A stretch of 64,000 nt of DNA. Origin: Ursus arctos (lineage: Eukaryota > Chordata > Mammalia > Carnivora > Ursidae). Shown here in pieces: positions 1-11,783 of this stretch. The notes under the pieces were generated by a model that saw only the letters and a program-made list of their open reading frames with translations, searched no databases and was not told the origin of the DNA. Position 1 is the first letter of the stretch; each line of letters opens with the position of its first letter. A program made the position numbers and the translations under genes. Location of the stretch: positions 11,238,423 through 11,302,422 of the forward strand of contig NW_026622852.1 in the NCBI RefSeq assembly GCF_023065955.2. Reading direction: 5' to 3'.

Positions 1-914
1 CAATGTCCAGCTCAATGACAAGGTAGTCAGTATTACACTTCGCATATGTAATGTCTAGGCCTATTCCTATATATAAGAGCAATTGAAATTATTTAATTTT
101 ATGGAAATTTATTTAACTGCCATGTGCAACTGTCGCAAATACTGTGTGCCACATTCGTGGTTATTTCCAGAACTCTGGCACCCAGAAATTTAATTTGAAG
201 GAAAGTCAGTGTTTAGTGCTTGGTAGTAATGGGAAAGGATGCTTCTTTATGCAACAATCTATTGAATGAACACTATCTGAGAAGGCTTTGACAACTCAAT
301 TACTTTGTTTTTTCTCTTAAGCAATTTCACCTCTCAAATCCTCTCATGTTCTGAAATAGAGTTGCTCTCTGTAGCTGACAATGGCACTGTCCTTAAGTCT
401 TCCTGGTATGCAGAGACAGTTACCCTTTGTTTCAGAAAGACATAGGGAAAGAGATGTGGTGAGGCCTATCTCTGGGCCTCAGTGGTATTAATCCCCAGGG
501 AAGAGGTGGCAGATATTTCTAGTTTCAAGTTAAACAGAGTCGGTACTGAGAGCCAGATCTCTAGTGACAAAAACATCCTCGGTTTTTGAATATATTTGTT
601 AGTGTGTATGTCTTTGGGGTATTTGGGACCCAGCACAGGACTCCCCTTGCTCAAGTCAAAGAGTGGTCCTGGAAAGAGAAGAAGCAGCAAAACAGGAGAG
701 AAGGGTAGCTTGCTGTGTCCCACTAGACCATGCTCAGTAAGGGGTCCAGTTTCTCTATGTATTATGCTCTACCGAGGATAGAGTCTGGCTCATCATTGAT
801 ACCCAAGAAACATTCGCTATACAAATGCATTGCTGCATGAATGACTACAAGCAAGTGGTAGTGAAACTTGCTTGACCATTCCAAATGCTAACTGAAAGCT
901 CAAGGGTCGTCATT
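1..914. other. Unassigned single-copy-looking DNA
   Basis: I see no repeat family, RNA gene or convincing exon here. The open frames on both strands near 466-781 overlap each other and resemble no protein I know. Confidence 0.5.
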
Positions 915-922
915 CAGCTGAC

Positions 923-1128
923 TTCTTTTTTTTTAAAGATTTTATTTATTTATTTGACAGAGAGAGAGAGACAGCCAGCGAGAGAGGGAACACAAGCAGG
1001 GGGAGTTGGAGAGGAAGAAGCAGGCTCCCAGCAGAGCAGGGAGCCCGATATGGGGCTCGATCCCAGGACCCTGGGATCATGACCCGAGCCGAAGGCAGAC
1101 ACTTAATGACTGAGCCACCCAGGCACCC
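923..1128 (-). mobile_element. CAN-SINE (tRNA-Lys-derived)
   Basis: Read on the minus strand it begins with the tRNA-like head (GGGTGCCTGGGTGGCTCAGT) and ends in a poly-A tail, seen here as a T-run at 926-934. The flanking direct repeat cagctgac lies at 915-922 and 1129-1136. The AGAGAGAG block at about 960-970 is the CT-rich end of the body. This is a full-length carnivore SINE, non-coding and mobilised in trans by L1. Confidence 0.95.
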
Positions 1129-1136
1129 CAGCTGAC

Positions 1137-2004
1137 GTTATCTTTTGATACCATGAGTCTTCACTTTTTAAAGGAACAGTTGTTAAATGACTCTCTTAGG
1201 AATTCCCTCAATCATATTAAGACTGCAAAAATAAATAGTTGGGCCACTTCGTTTCTTAAATGTGAAACTTTCTGGCCAGATTTGGACTTTTCTAGGCATC
1301 ACACTATGTGGAAGCCGTAGTCCAAGCCTCACTTTGACTTCGGCTGATCTACTTAGTGATGCCGGTAGTGTGCTGCGTAGTCTGTCTGAAAGGTGCCATA
1401 TAAGCACACTGTGCTCTGCATATGTAAGTGAGGAGCTGCTCAGTTGTTTCCCTGCAGGGACAACTGTATTGTTTTTAATTGTCTATTTTAATAGGCCTGA
1501 ATAAAATACTCTTCTGTTTTATTTGATCTGCATCCCCTAGTGGGAATTCTCCCTGCTTTCTTTTTACCACTGTGACAGTTTCCTATTTAGACATTTAGCT
1601 CTTTCGACAGGGGCTCTTGATTTTCAATGGCAGGGGCTGTTTCTCCATCTATTGATGTTCAATCCTAGTGGTCCCTGACCTACGGGATCATTTGCAAAAA
1701 TGGGTTGAGTTTTGGGAGTCTGGGATGAATGAAAGAAATTCCATGAAATAGAAAACAACAACAACAAAATCAAGCACAGGTTTGATTTAATTGGCTAAAT
1801 GAATCTGGATTGATTTTATGTTTTTCAAATGTTCCTAGCAGTGATCATAGGCAACCAGGATTAACCCTAGCTGAACCACACCCAACTCCACTAGGTGGAT
1901 ACTTTAACAAATACAGGACCATATTAGAATGGTTGGATGATTTTCTCCTAGGAGAAGTATTGAGCTGATGTAGGATGATATGATGAAACATGATCGGGGC
2001 GAGG
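1137..2004. other. Unassigned DNA
   Basis: No recognisable repeat or gene. The only simple-sequence feature is a short CAA run near 1757-1767. Confidence 0.45.
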
Positions 2005-2150
2005 AGACAGGAGATGTGAATTTTAGTACCAGGTCTGCCGCTTCATGACTGTCTGGCCTTTGTCGAATTATGTGGTTCCTTGTCTAAAATCATAAGCAAG
2101 TTGAACTAAGGCCCCTTCCTGCTTCTGGTTCTATGGTGACAAAACATTCT
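2005..2150 (-). mobile_element. MIR relic
   Basis: The order 'aggtctgccgcttcatgactgtctggc' then 'gttccttgtctaaaat' parallels the antisense MIR core (words of the type 'ctctgccacttactagctgtgtgacc ... tcatctgtaaaat'). It is old and diverged, so the ends are approximate. Confidence 0.6.
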
Positions 2151-3010
2151 TGGCTCAATATATATGCTGGGCTTTATTTTCGTAGCAGATCTTGACTTCT
2201 GCTTTGCATCACCTTATAGATTTGAAAAGATTTAAAAGAGGATTTGAAGTTTGAGATGACTGCTCTGAAGAATGAACTTGTATAACTGAATGTACACAGC
2301 CTTTGTGATTTACTTTATCATTGGAACCTGGCTAAGAAATGGATAAAGAGGTAAGCTTTACAAAATCTTTTGGTGAATTAACTGTATTTTCTGCATATTT
2401 GTTACCCATACTGAGTTTTGCTATTTGCACTGATGGTTTCCTCTTGGAAAGTCAAGGGCAGGAAGCCCCAAATAAAACTATGAGGTCAATGAAGTTGTCT
2501 TTGGGACTGGTGCCATTCTGCTATCCGGTCTTTCATAGACCTTCTCTTCCAGTGCCCAAGGCCTCAATCTGCTTTCCCCTGCAAATAGCTGTCCCCACCC
2601 CACCAACCAGACCTAAAATCCTCACACTATGCTGTGCTCCAAGATCCTCCAAGCAAGTTGAATGACAGAAAGTAAGAATGTTCAAAATTCATCCTACTGG
2701 TTTTACGGTTAGGCAGCTCCAGGCACATGACCAGGCCTAGCCAATCAGAGCCTAAACCCATCCAGACAAAATGATTGGTTTTAGGGATGAGCACATGTGC
2801 CAAAGAGGGAAAATCAGATTTTTCTCTGGAACTTTTGCTAGAAAATCTTATGAAAGAGACATGCTTTCTTCTCACTGGGATACCAGTGAGAGGAACAGTA
2901 ATCCTAGAGCTGCCCCTAGTCATCCCTGCTGCTGTGTGAGAAATTGGCCTGGGAATGAAACCAACACAGAGGGAAACAGAGCCAGGAGATGGAGAGTGAT
3001 GACTAATTCC
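2151..3010. other. Unassigned DNA
   Basis: No repeat family recognised. A 108-codon plus-strand frame (2339-2665) and a 98-codon minus-strand frame overlapping its end show no domain or motif, and I treat both as chance. Confidence 0.45.
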
Positions 3011-3027
3011 TAATGATATGTTTTTTT

Positions 3028-3146
3028 GATAACACTTTTTAAAAGTTTATTCATTTAAGTAATCTCCACACCCAACATGGGGCTCAAACTCACCACCCCA
3101 AGATCAAGAGTTGTGTGCTCTTCTGACTGAGCCAGCCAGGCGCCCC
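3028..3146 (-). mobile_element. Short old-type CAN-SINE
   Basis: On the minus strand the head GGGGCGCCTGGCTGGCTCAG is followed by the tRNA-like region with 'ttgagccccatgttgggtgt', then a short body and A-rich end. The flanks carry an imperfect direct repeat, taatgatatgttt (3011-3023) and tgatgatacgttt (3147-3159). The short body and imperfect repeat suggest an older subfamily than the ~200-bp copies elsewhere. Confidence 0.9.
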
Positions 3147-3310
3147 TGATGATACGTTTGAACCCTGGAGCAGCTATGACTGAAACTTCACTGATTCCTT
3201 GAAATTCCCAGTTATGTGAGCCTATAAATAGCCATATGTTCTAATTCAAGTTGAGTTTCTTTTGCTTGCATAAAAACAGTCCTAATGCAATTTCTTAAAT
3301 TCACTTTATT

Positions 3311-4250
3311 GTCATGATTGACTCATTTTTAATTACCTTCTTTACATCTCAGAGTAAATCCCACTGGAAGCTCATCTCTTCTCCTCCACAGTTATCCACC
3401 TGTTTCTCCCCCTTATTTATAGGCATATCTATCCCTGGTTATCCAGGATGCACCTTAACTTATTTCCTGCCTTTTTTCCTCCACAGCCAGTTGTTGTCAA
3501 ATCCTATAAACTCTACCATTTAAACATCTTCTGGACCAATCTCCTCTAATTAGTCCTTCCTCCTTGGATGTACTTTCTATACTTCAGTTAGTTCTGAAAA
3601 AGGAGAGGGAAATTTCAGCATCCTCTCTCTACTCTGCATCAGCCCAAAGAGAGGGGGATGTATTTAATCTTGTAAGAACCCACTTCCCTAGCTCTTCCCT
3701 ACTGAAGAAGGAGTGACTGTTCTGATGAGTCAGAGGACACTCTGTGGGAGCATGTTTTGCTTATGGACCAAGTGACTGTGCCTAAATCAACCCTGCTTTA
3801 TTCTTATCCTGGGTCTATGAACCATGGGTCCTCTCTGGGGTTTTCCTCATTTCATTTGTCAGCTCACTTGAGCAGTGTCTGCCTCTTTCTCTGTTTCTAT
3901 GTCTCCACCTCTATCTAAATGGTTAAGTCAGCTGGGTCTGATCCTTGCCCTTATCACAGAATAAACTCTAAACTTGTTTGTATGTCAGTAAGCATCACCA
4001 CAACTTACTTCTCTGGTTATATCTCCCACTTATTTCCCTGTATGCAATCTGCCCCATAGCTACATTGGAGTAATTTCTATTCCTCATCACGCCAAACAAT
4101 CATATGTTTCTGTGTCTCTCCTACTCTTCTTCCATCTCCCTGGACTTCTTTTTTCACCGTCCCATCTTCCCCATGCTTCAAAGACCAGCTTTAATTGTCA
4201 CCTTCTTCATGAAGTCTTCCTCAAGTCTTAACAATAAGAATTAATTATCT
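3311..4250 (+). mobile_element. L2 (LINE-2), 5' piece
   Basis: CT-rich text such as 'ccctgtatgcaatctgcc' and 'caccttcttcatgaagtcttcc' follows the order of the L2 ORF2 end. The element breaks off at the SINE/L1 insertion at 4253 and appears to resume at 6094. About 3560-3930 inside it is not recognisable as L2 and may be another insertion or simply diverged. Confidence 0.55.
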
Positions 4251-4252
4251 AC

Positions 4253-4400
4253 AGGGCACATGGGTTGCTCAGTCAGTAAAGCATCTGACTCTTGATCTCA
4301 GTTAAGGCCTTGATCTCAGGGTTGTGAGTTTAGGCCCCACCTTGGGTTCCCGCTGGGTGTGGAGCCTACTTAAATTAAAAACAAAACAAAAATAAAAACA
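4253..4400 (+). mobile_element. CAN-SINE, diverged
   Basis: The head 'agggcacatgggttgctcag' is followed by tRNA-like text, a short body and an A-rich tail. The flanks 'agaattaattatct' (4238-4250) and 'agaagaattatct' (4403-4415) are an imperfect target-site duplication. It abuts the L1 that follows. Confidence 0.85.
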
Positions 4401-5320
4401 CAAGAAGAATTATCTAGTCAACTAATACTTCACATGGGAGACAAGAATATTCAAAGGGGAAAAGAGAGTCTCTTCAATAAATAGAGTAGGAAAATTGAAT
4501 AGTCACGTGCAAAAGAGTAAAACTGGATCCCGGTCTTGTAGCATCCACAAAAATTTACTTGACATGAGTTAAATGTAAGACTGGAAATGTTTTCCTAAAG
4601 GAAAACATAGGGCGAAAACTCCTTGACATTGGTTTTAGCAATGACTTCTTGGGTATGACACCAAAAGGAAAGGCGACAAAAGCAAAAATAAGTGGAACTA
4701 CATCAAACTTAAAAGCTTCTGCACAGCAAAAGAAATAATCAACAAAATGAAAAGGCATCCTATGGAATAGGAGAAAATACTTGCAAACTATCCAATAAGG
4801 GGGAATATCCAACAACTCCTATAACCCAATAGCAAAAAACAAAACAAAACAAACAAAAACAAAGCAAAACAAAAAAACCCCAAACAATTCAACTAAAAAA
4901 TAAGCAGAGAACCTGAACAGACATTTTTTTTCAAAGGAGCTATAGAGATGGCCCACAGGTAGGTGAAAAGGAGATCAACATAACTAATCATCAGGGAAAT
5001 GCAAATCAAAACCACAATGACATAGCACCTCACACCTGTTGAATGGCTATTATCAAACAAATAAGAGGTAACAAATACTGGCAAGGATGTGGAGAAAAGG
5101 GAATCCTTGTGTACTGTTAATGAGAATGTATATTGGTACAGCCCCTGGGGAAAAACAGTATGGAGGTTCAAAAAAAAAAAGAAAAGAAAAGGAAGAATGA
5201 CCATATGATGCAGCAATTTCTGGGTATATATCTGAAGAAAATGAAATCACTATTTGGAAGACCCCTATGTCCATTGCAGCATTATTTACAGTAGCATGAC
5301 ATGAAAACAGTCTAAGTGTC

Positions 5321-5527
5321 GGGGCGCCTGGGTGGCTCAGTCCTTGAGCGTCTGCCTTCGGCTCAGGGCATGGTCCTGGTGGTCTGGGATCGAGCCCCAC
5401 ATCAGGCTCCTCCGCTATGAGCCTGCTTCTTCCTCTCCCACTCCCCCTGCTTGTGTTCCCTCTCTCGCTGCTGTCTCTCTGTCAAATAAATAAATAAAAA
5501 TTTTTAAAAACAAAAAACAAAAAAAAA
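5321..5527 (+). mobile_element. CAN-SINE, young, perfect 18-bp TSD
   Basis: Full-length SINE starting ggggcgcctgggtggctcag and ending in an A-rich tail. The flanking direct repeats gaaaacagtctaagtgtc are identical over 18 bp (5303-5320 and 5528-5545), so the insertion is comparatively recent. The body variant 'cctccgctatgagcctgc' is the one I associate with ursids. Confidence 0.97.
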
Positions 5528-5572
5528 GAAAACAGTCTAAGTGTCAATGGATGAATGGATAAAGAAAATGTG

Positions 5573-5608
5573 ATACACACACACACGCACACACACACAC
5601 ACACACAG
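5573..5608. repeat. (AC)n microsatellite inside L1
   Basis: Roughly 18 AC units with one G interruption, at the L1 position just before the 'aatattattc' motif. The same spot is a repeat in the L1 copies near 29550 and 30060. Confidence 0.95.
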
Positions 5609-6093
5609 AGTGAAATATTATTCTGCCATAGAAAAGAAGGAAATTCTACTATTTGCAGTAATACGGATGAACCTTGAGGGTGTTACGCTAAATGAAATAG
5701 ACAAAGAAAGACAAATGCTATATAATCTCACTTATATGTGGAATCTTAAAGAGCATAACTCATAGAAACAGAGCAGACTGCTAATTGCCAGGGGCGGGGC
5801 CAGTTGTGGGGGAAATGGGTGAAGACGATCAAAGGCAATAAACTCCAGTTATAAGATGAATAAATTCTGGGGATCTAATGTACAGCATGATGACTATAGT
5901 AAACAGTACTGTATTGTATACTCGAAAGCTGCTCACAGTGTAGATACTAATAGTTCTTGTAATAAACAAAAGGTAACAGTGAGGTGATGGATGTTTTTGC
6001 AATACGTACAATATTAAATAATCACATTGTACACCTCAAATGTACACAATGTTATAGGTCAATTATATCTCCATAAAGCTGGAAAAAATAATT

Positions 6094-6305
6094 GTTGTTA
6101 CCTTAACAACACCCTAGGGCACCTTGTTCTTACTTTCCTTAAATTATACTTAGATTCTCTGTTGTTTCCAGTCTTTGGTGTCCATATTACTGTTTTGTAC
6201 AAGAATGTAAATTCTGTGAGGATCTGTATTATCTCTTTCATGTTTTTACTGCCTCATCCATAGTATGATCAGGGCCTTGCATAAAACAGGTGTTTAATAT
6301 AAAAT
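6094..6305 (+). mobile_element. L2 3' end (continuation)
   Basis: 'aatgtaaattctgtgaggatctgtattatctctttcatg...cagggccttgcataaaacaggtgtttaata' follows the L2 3'-end order (organ-size statement, 'highest/lowest' segment, then the 'tagtaggtgctcaataaat'-type end). With 3311-4250 it makes one L2 split by the L1/SINE insertions. Confidence 0.6.
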
Positions 6306-6529
6306 TTTTTACTTAGAGATCCAGTGGAAAACCAAGTTGACTGTGGGACTGGTGATGTTGGTTTTCCCCATTTCTGAGCCAATTATTATTTTTGTAATTG
6401 AGTCCTTATCGGTTACCTTTCCTGCCCTACCTACAACCTCATCCATCCCCGATGCCTCCCCCTCAAGCCTAACAGAGCTACAAAGTTTCCCTCAAATTGC
6501 AATGATATTTCATGATGTTGTGCCTTACT

Positions 6530-6990
6530 AACTTCGTCTGGAATGCTTTTCTTATGCCTATCAGCTTGGCATTCCCCATTTATCTGCCAGTACGTTACCT
6601 CCTTTTGAAAGATTTCCTGACCGTCTCACCACCTGCTTCCACCATCCAGAAAGAATTGGCCACTTTCCTTTCTACCCCTTAGACTTCGTATAGACTGCTT
6701 TCGCAGAGCATATGTGGGTTTTTTTCCCCATAATGTCTGCTTTTACATTCATATCTCTCTCCTTTTATCATATTATAATTCCTTGAGGGCAGGTCCCTTT
6801 CCTTTCTTGTCTTTGGATCCCAACTGCCCCTCAAAGTTTGAGATGTACATTTTGCCTCATATTATACTTAGAGATTTCTCTCAAGCCAACAAGAATATAA
6901 GGTCTTTGAGGGCAAGAAGTATGACTAATTCATGTTTGTACTACTTCACTTCCTCCCAATAAGTGTTCGCAGAATGAAGAAATAAAGGAC
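6530..6990 (+). mobile_element. L2 relic
   Basis: 'tctggaatgcttttcttatgcc' and 'ttccttgagggcaggtccc' are diverged L2 3'-region words in the right order. Boundaries are approximate. Confidence 0.5.
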
Positions 6991-7567
6991 TATTCCCAGA
7001 CCCAGACCAGATGACCCTGAGATTAAAGGAAATAGACCCATTTATGCAAACATAATAATTACTAGGGTTTATCTGGTGTTGGCCTGGCCTCTTTCCTTTA
7101 AGGAAGGCTCCTTTTAGATGCCACGTATTCTCCTATGCTCTTTTCAACAATCCTCCATCCATACTTGTCCAAGTTGGCAAGAGAAATACTTTGAAAATCT
7201 CCCAGGGTGGTGGGGTGGATGGGCAAATTTCATCTTTGTTGCTGGACTTTCTTACAGCTGCTTCTGGTTCATTTTACTACTTCACAGTCTTTGGCTTCCT
7301 GCCTTCCTGTTTTGGCTTCCACAGCTTGATTCCTGGGTTCAGCCTCGTCTCTTAATTTATGCCTCCATTCACCCTTTTCCCATTCAATATTTTATGTCCT
7401 TCAGCTTCACAATACCCAGCCAAGTGTAACAAGTACCCTTTTCCCCATGCCCTACGGTGGTCAGAAGGGGCTCACTAGGTCCTGCTCAGGCCTTGCCTGA
7501 CTCCCACCCAAAAGAGAAGGACCCATCAGAACCCTCAATTCTGTGAGGCCTCAGCTCACTGAGAAGT
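6991..7567. other. Unassigned DNA
   Basis: No recognisable repeat or gene. A 103-codon plus-strand frame (7118-7429) has hydrophobic stretches but no recognisable domain. Confidence 0.45.
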
Positions 7568-7797
7568 CATTCCGATCTGGTTACTCACCTGAATTGGATT
7601 TTATGAGTAGGATGGGGGCATTGGTTTCTTGTTGCTCTACACATAGGATGGGTTACCTTTATTAAATGTGTTGGTGAGCAGTAACATTCTGACCTGGTTA
7701 GTCACCTGAATTGGATTTTCTGAGTAGGATGGGGCATTGTTGTTGCTCTGTTGTTGTAAGGTGGGTTAACTTTATTAAACATATTGGTGTGATGTAA
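7568..7797. repeat. Diverged tandem duplication, 2 units of about 115 bp
   Basis: Unit 1 (7568-7684) and unit 2 (7685-7797) share 'cacctgaattggatttt', 'gagtaggatggggg/gcatt' and 'tttattaaa' in the same order and abut head to tail. They differ by scattered substitutions and small gaps, so the duplication is old. I do not recognise the unit as a known repeat family. Confidence 0.85.
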
Positions 7798-8873
7798 ATA
7801 TGTATTACTCCTTAGAAACCATCATTTTGCCAAGTCATATCGAGTCATTCATCTGGAGGGGAGCGGAAGGGGTTAATTAAAAACAGCTGCATCTAATCAT
7901 GCTGGTGTATACTTCTTAGAGGACATAGGAAAGACAGAACAAAACAAAACAAAACAAAAAAAGGAGACCTTCTGTGGAGAGAGATTGCTAAAAGCCAGGA
8001 TAAGTGGGGATAGAGCCTAGATGCTCTGAGAATCAGAAAAGAATCAGATCTACTAATTAAAGTGGGTTGTAGTTAAGTATAAAAGTCATTCCAAAGTGGC
8101 ATTAAACAAGAAGAACCCATTGATACTGAAGAGCAAAGCATGTAAGTTAGTTGTATAAAGTATGAACAGTGTTATTTTTTCTATTTAAAATGTTCCTCAT
8201 TTGTTCTTTCTATGACTTGGGACTCCTTATCTTGCCTAATCTTAAAGTTAATTTGGAAAAATGTGAATTAACTAAAATTGAAATTATGGGGTTTTTTCTT
8301 GTGCATTTCAGTATAAAGAGTGTGCATCTATTATTTCCATAAGTAAAAACAACAGTGAATTTACCAACTATAATAATTATATGCCATCATATCAAAGTGT
8401 AAGTCTGTATTACCTTGATATTTCTCAGTTTTTCACCCACAAAGTGTTACGCTTCTATGCTTTGCTCTAACATCCAAACAAAGAAACTATATATGGTTTT
8501 CTGTCTGGCTTCCCCTGTAATTTAAGCTGTATTGCCTACCGCTCTTTGCTCAGGGAAGCCAAATCGGGCTATTCATGTTAATGTGGCTGCTGATTAAACC
8601 AAAGTTTATCCCATTTACAGACTTCCAGGTGACCCATGAAATCATGGCATTTGGTTGGGAAATGCCCCCAGTCTAACTGAAGCAACTAATGTTTCTGTCA
8701 GATTTTGGGCTAGAGATTATGTAGCAAATTATTCCATTTGGTATGAGAGAAAAATGGCACATTCCCACAAAGATAAATATTCCACATCAAAAGAGGGTTG
8801 TCATAACTAGAGTTTCCTCCCTGACAGTAAGTGATTCTAAAGAAATCCTGTTCCTTGCAATCAGGAGAGGCTT
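7798..8873. other. Unassigned DNA with a short (AAAAC)n
   Basis: An (AAAAC)n run lies at about 7938-7962. The rest is AT-rich, with no family or exon that I can name. Confidence 0.45.
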
Positions 8874-9042
8874 CTGGTTCCTTACTGCTCACTGTGGTCC
8901 ACAGACCAGCAGCATTGGCATCAAGCTTTGGAAGCTTGTAAGGTAATGTAGTGTCTCAAGTTCCACCCCAGACCTATTGAATCAGCATCTGTATTTCAAC
9001 AAGGTCCCCAGGTTGAAACTAAAGTTTCAGAAGCTTCTTTTT
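8874..9042. mobile_element. MER5-type hAT relic
   Basis: The text 'ccaccccagacctattgaatcagcatctgtatttcaacaaggtccccagg' followed by 'aaagtttcagaagc' is a good match to the MER5A/B nonautonomous hAT-Charlie consensus as I remember it. The terminal inverted repeats are eroded. Confidence 0.75.
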
Positions 9043-9046
9043 AGTA

Positions 9047-9460
9047 TACTCTGTGAAGTAGACTTCTGTTATTCCTCAACATCCATTCTTTCCCTCTTCC
9101 ATAATGACAGAATCTTAGCTGGTCACATGGGTGAGTTTTCAGCTCCACATTTACCTCCCTTCCAGCTAGGTGAAACTATGGCCTGGCTAATGGGATGACT
9201 GGAAGAGTGATGGCAGCCACTTCCAAATCTTGTCTTTAAAATGGGTAGGTCCTCCCTCTGCAATGAGTGGGGAAGGACTATGGCAATGACTTTGGACCCA
9301 TAAATGAATGTCACAATTTGAGTATGTCAGAGCCACCTACAGGCACAGGGCTGTGCGTCTACCTCTGGACTGTTACATGAGAGAGGGACAAACATCTTTC
9401 TTATTTCAGTCATTATAATTGGGGGTATCTTTACACTAACTAATCTACTAATATTAACAG
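9047..9460 (+). mobile_element. LTR-like relic (MaLR/ERVL type, family uncertain)
   Basis: The order 'ccttccagctaggtgaaac', 'ctacctctggactgttacatgagaga' and 'cattataattgggggt...actaactaatc' resembles the 3' part of mammalian MaLR/ERVL-class LTRs. No internal region or second LTR is visible. Confidence 0.5.
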
Positions 9461-10794
9461 AGCTTGATGAATGAAGGGACAGTCCCTTCAGAATTAAATG
9501 TTTAACTCATCAATACTGCCAGGAACAGTACTTGAATCTGTCTGCTTTTGTTGCCTACATTGAAGTGGGCATGAAATTATTAAAAAGCAAACCCATAGTG
9601 GTAGAAGTGTAGCTCAGAAATTAACCATAGAATCATTCTTTTTTGACTAATGGACAAAGATTATCTGGTATTAGTACTCACTCAGAGGTGGTTTCTTTCC
9701 TACAAAAACTGGGATCATCAACAAACCCCCACCGAACTGAGATTAGTTGGATTTTCAGGCCATTACAGGAACTTGTTTCTGCAGAACAGACATTACAGGA
9801 AAAGCCCATCTCCTCGATTTACGTAAATCCCCAACTTGGCAAGTCAGAACAGAAATAAAACCGGTATTTTCAATCGATGCAATTTATTTTTTAAAGTATG
9901 AACTTTTAGTAATATTCATTAGTCAGAAACTTCTCAATAATTCATGACTCCACTGTGTTACAAGGAAATAACCAAATCCATGTGGGATCTGGAGCATTTT
10001 GAGACACAGAATTACTGAATTACTTGGAATTAGGATGACAAAACAAAAACTCATACCAAACTAGGCATAGAGATATTTCCTTAATCATTTTTGGCTAAAA
10101 GTTTTATTAATTCCTTAGTGTAGAGTTTAAGAGGTGAAACACCAGAAACCAACTTTAATGATTACACATCCTGATTGCACTTTGCAGACTGTGTATGTTT
10201 GTATTCAAGGACACTGTGGTGGAGAGACAACACGCTTCCTTACTGCCTGGGCCTAAGCAAGCTCCCATCTTGTATCCTTGGGACACATAACTAATTGTCT
10301 CCATTGGAAGTGCCCACCAAAGCTAGAGCCAGAGAACACCAAAAAGGAAATAACTGTAACTTACTGCTGTTTCTGGATACTTTCTGAGGCCCACTTCTCT
10401 GCCGAGCACCCCATGAAACACCTTATTCCCCCCCCAAACACCTGACCTTCATTTCTATAATCTATTCTCTGCTGTGTCACCTTTCAGTTTTAAAATTCTC
10501 ATTCTTTATCATTGTCAAGTTTCCTTGAATAGTGCACTGAAACTGTGGGGGGAAAATAATTCATCCTTCCCACTCTAGATAAGGTGATTTTATTGCCTTT
10601 TTTTAAGTTCCCAGGTATGAAAATGAGATCCACTTATGGCTAAAACAGATTAAAAGTTATTTTAAATTCTTGTTACTCAATACCCTTGACTAAAATCAGA
10701 CTCAGTCATTTATTATTGTTTTTATATCTAATTTGAGGGCAATTTTTATCCTGTCTTTGGAACTGAGGGCCAAGATACTACAACAATAACAAGT
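9461..10794. other. Unassigned DNA
   Basis: No repeat, RNA gene or exon recognised. A C-run of 8-9 lies at about 10427-10435. Confidence 0.45.
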
Positions 10795-11005
10795 AACCTC
10801 TGTATCATACTTCATACTTTATAAAATGCTTTTCATATACCTTCCCTTTGGATCCTTACAACTACCTTTGTGAGACAAGTATTATTATTAACTCTTTTTT
10901 GCAGATGTAAATGTAAATTGAGCCCTAGGGTAGGTAATTTGCCCAAGACAAAAGAAACTCAAAGTGAGGTGGTTTTAGCTCAGTCCCAAACTCTATTATC
11001 CTTCT
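10795..11005 (+). mobile_element. MIR
   Basis: 'tttggatccttacaactacctttgtgagacaagtattattatt' then 'gcagatgtaaatg', 'gtaggtaatttgcccaaga' and 'agctcagtcccaaactct' follow the MIR consensus from 5' flank through core to 3' end. Confidence 0.8.
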
Positions 11006-11039
11006 TAATCTGACCACAGTTATTACCATCATGACCACC

Positions 11040-11138
11040 ACGGTCATGGCAGTCATCAATTACTGAGTCCTTTCTGTGTTCCTAACGAACATACCATCTC
11101 ATTTAATCCTTACAACAGCCCTGGTGGTTCTTTATCAA
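11040..11138 (+). mobile_element. MIR, 5' half
   Basis: 'ttactgagtcctttctgtgttcctaacgaacataccatctcatttaatccttacaacagccctggtggttcttta' is MIR up to about the 'ggtactattattat' position, where it stops. The matching 3' half appears at 11784. Confidence 0.75.
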
Positions 11139-11783
11139 CTAGGAAAGCTTTCAGCTTTGAGAAGCACAAAACCCAACCAACAGTGGCTTAAACAAATGGG
11201 ATTTTTCTCATATTAAAGCCCAGAAGTAGGAGAATTCTAGCATTGTTTTGGTAACTCTTTGGTGGCAGGACTTTAGATCAAACCTCTTGGTCGTCCCTTC
11301 ACAACTAGAGCGTTATGCCATCACATGATTGCATTCACACTTAGAACCAGAACAGAATGTTTCTCCTCCTGGGCCTTTCCCTCATCAAGGAAGCTCCCCA
11401 GCTGACTTTCATTGTCATCTCATTGGTTAACCATGCTTATCTCTAGGCCAGACACTGGGTCTCCTTTCTTTGAGATCAAGAAATCTCTGCCAGGAACTAA
11501 ACAAAAACCTGGTTCCATGCAGGGCCTCCCTGCATGAAGGTACCCAGCAGAGGTTGGAACCCAGCTCATACTCAGTACAGCTCATGCATCAAGCTGTGTG
11601 ACCCAGCTGTATCAGTCCAGAGGAAGGGATACCACTTTCCAGTTCATTGGCCTACAGGGTTGCATTTTCGTAAATCATAGGAAGGCTCAGTACTAGCTAG
11701 GAGTGGCCCTGGCAAGTTAATAAAGAAGCCAGTAGTGGGGTTTAGCATTTAGTAGGCACACGGTGGAGTCTGCCACTGGAAGT
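11139..11783. mobile_element. Unidentified insertion within a MIR
   Basis: About 645 bp separates the two halves of a MIR. 'ttatcaa' occurs at both junctions (11132-11138 and 11783-11789), as a target-site duplication would. Text such as 'aacagtggcttaaacaaatgggatttttctcat' has the feel of a known ancient mammalian repeat, but I cannot name the family. No intact coding frame is present. Confidence 0.4.

Larger units (their letters stand above)
4416..6093 (+). mobile_element. L1 (L1MA-like) 3' part
   Basis: ORF2 3' coding remnants ('agcttctgcacagcaaaaga', 'aatgcaaatcaaaaccacaa', 'tggatgaatggataaagaaa') run into an L1MA-type 3' UTR ending 'tatctccataaagctgg' plus an A-rich tail near 6081-6092. 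It is 5' truncated and full of stops. It sits inside an L2 and is itself interrupted by the SINE at 5321-5527. Confidence 0.9.

Noticed and set aside
7118..7429. 103-codon hydrophobic frame as a small membrane protein
   Set aside because: Hydrophobicity comes from T-rich DNA; no conserved motif or supporting context.
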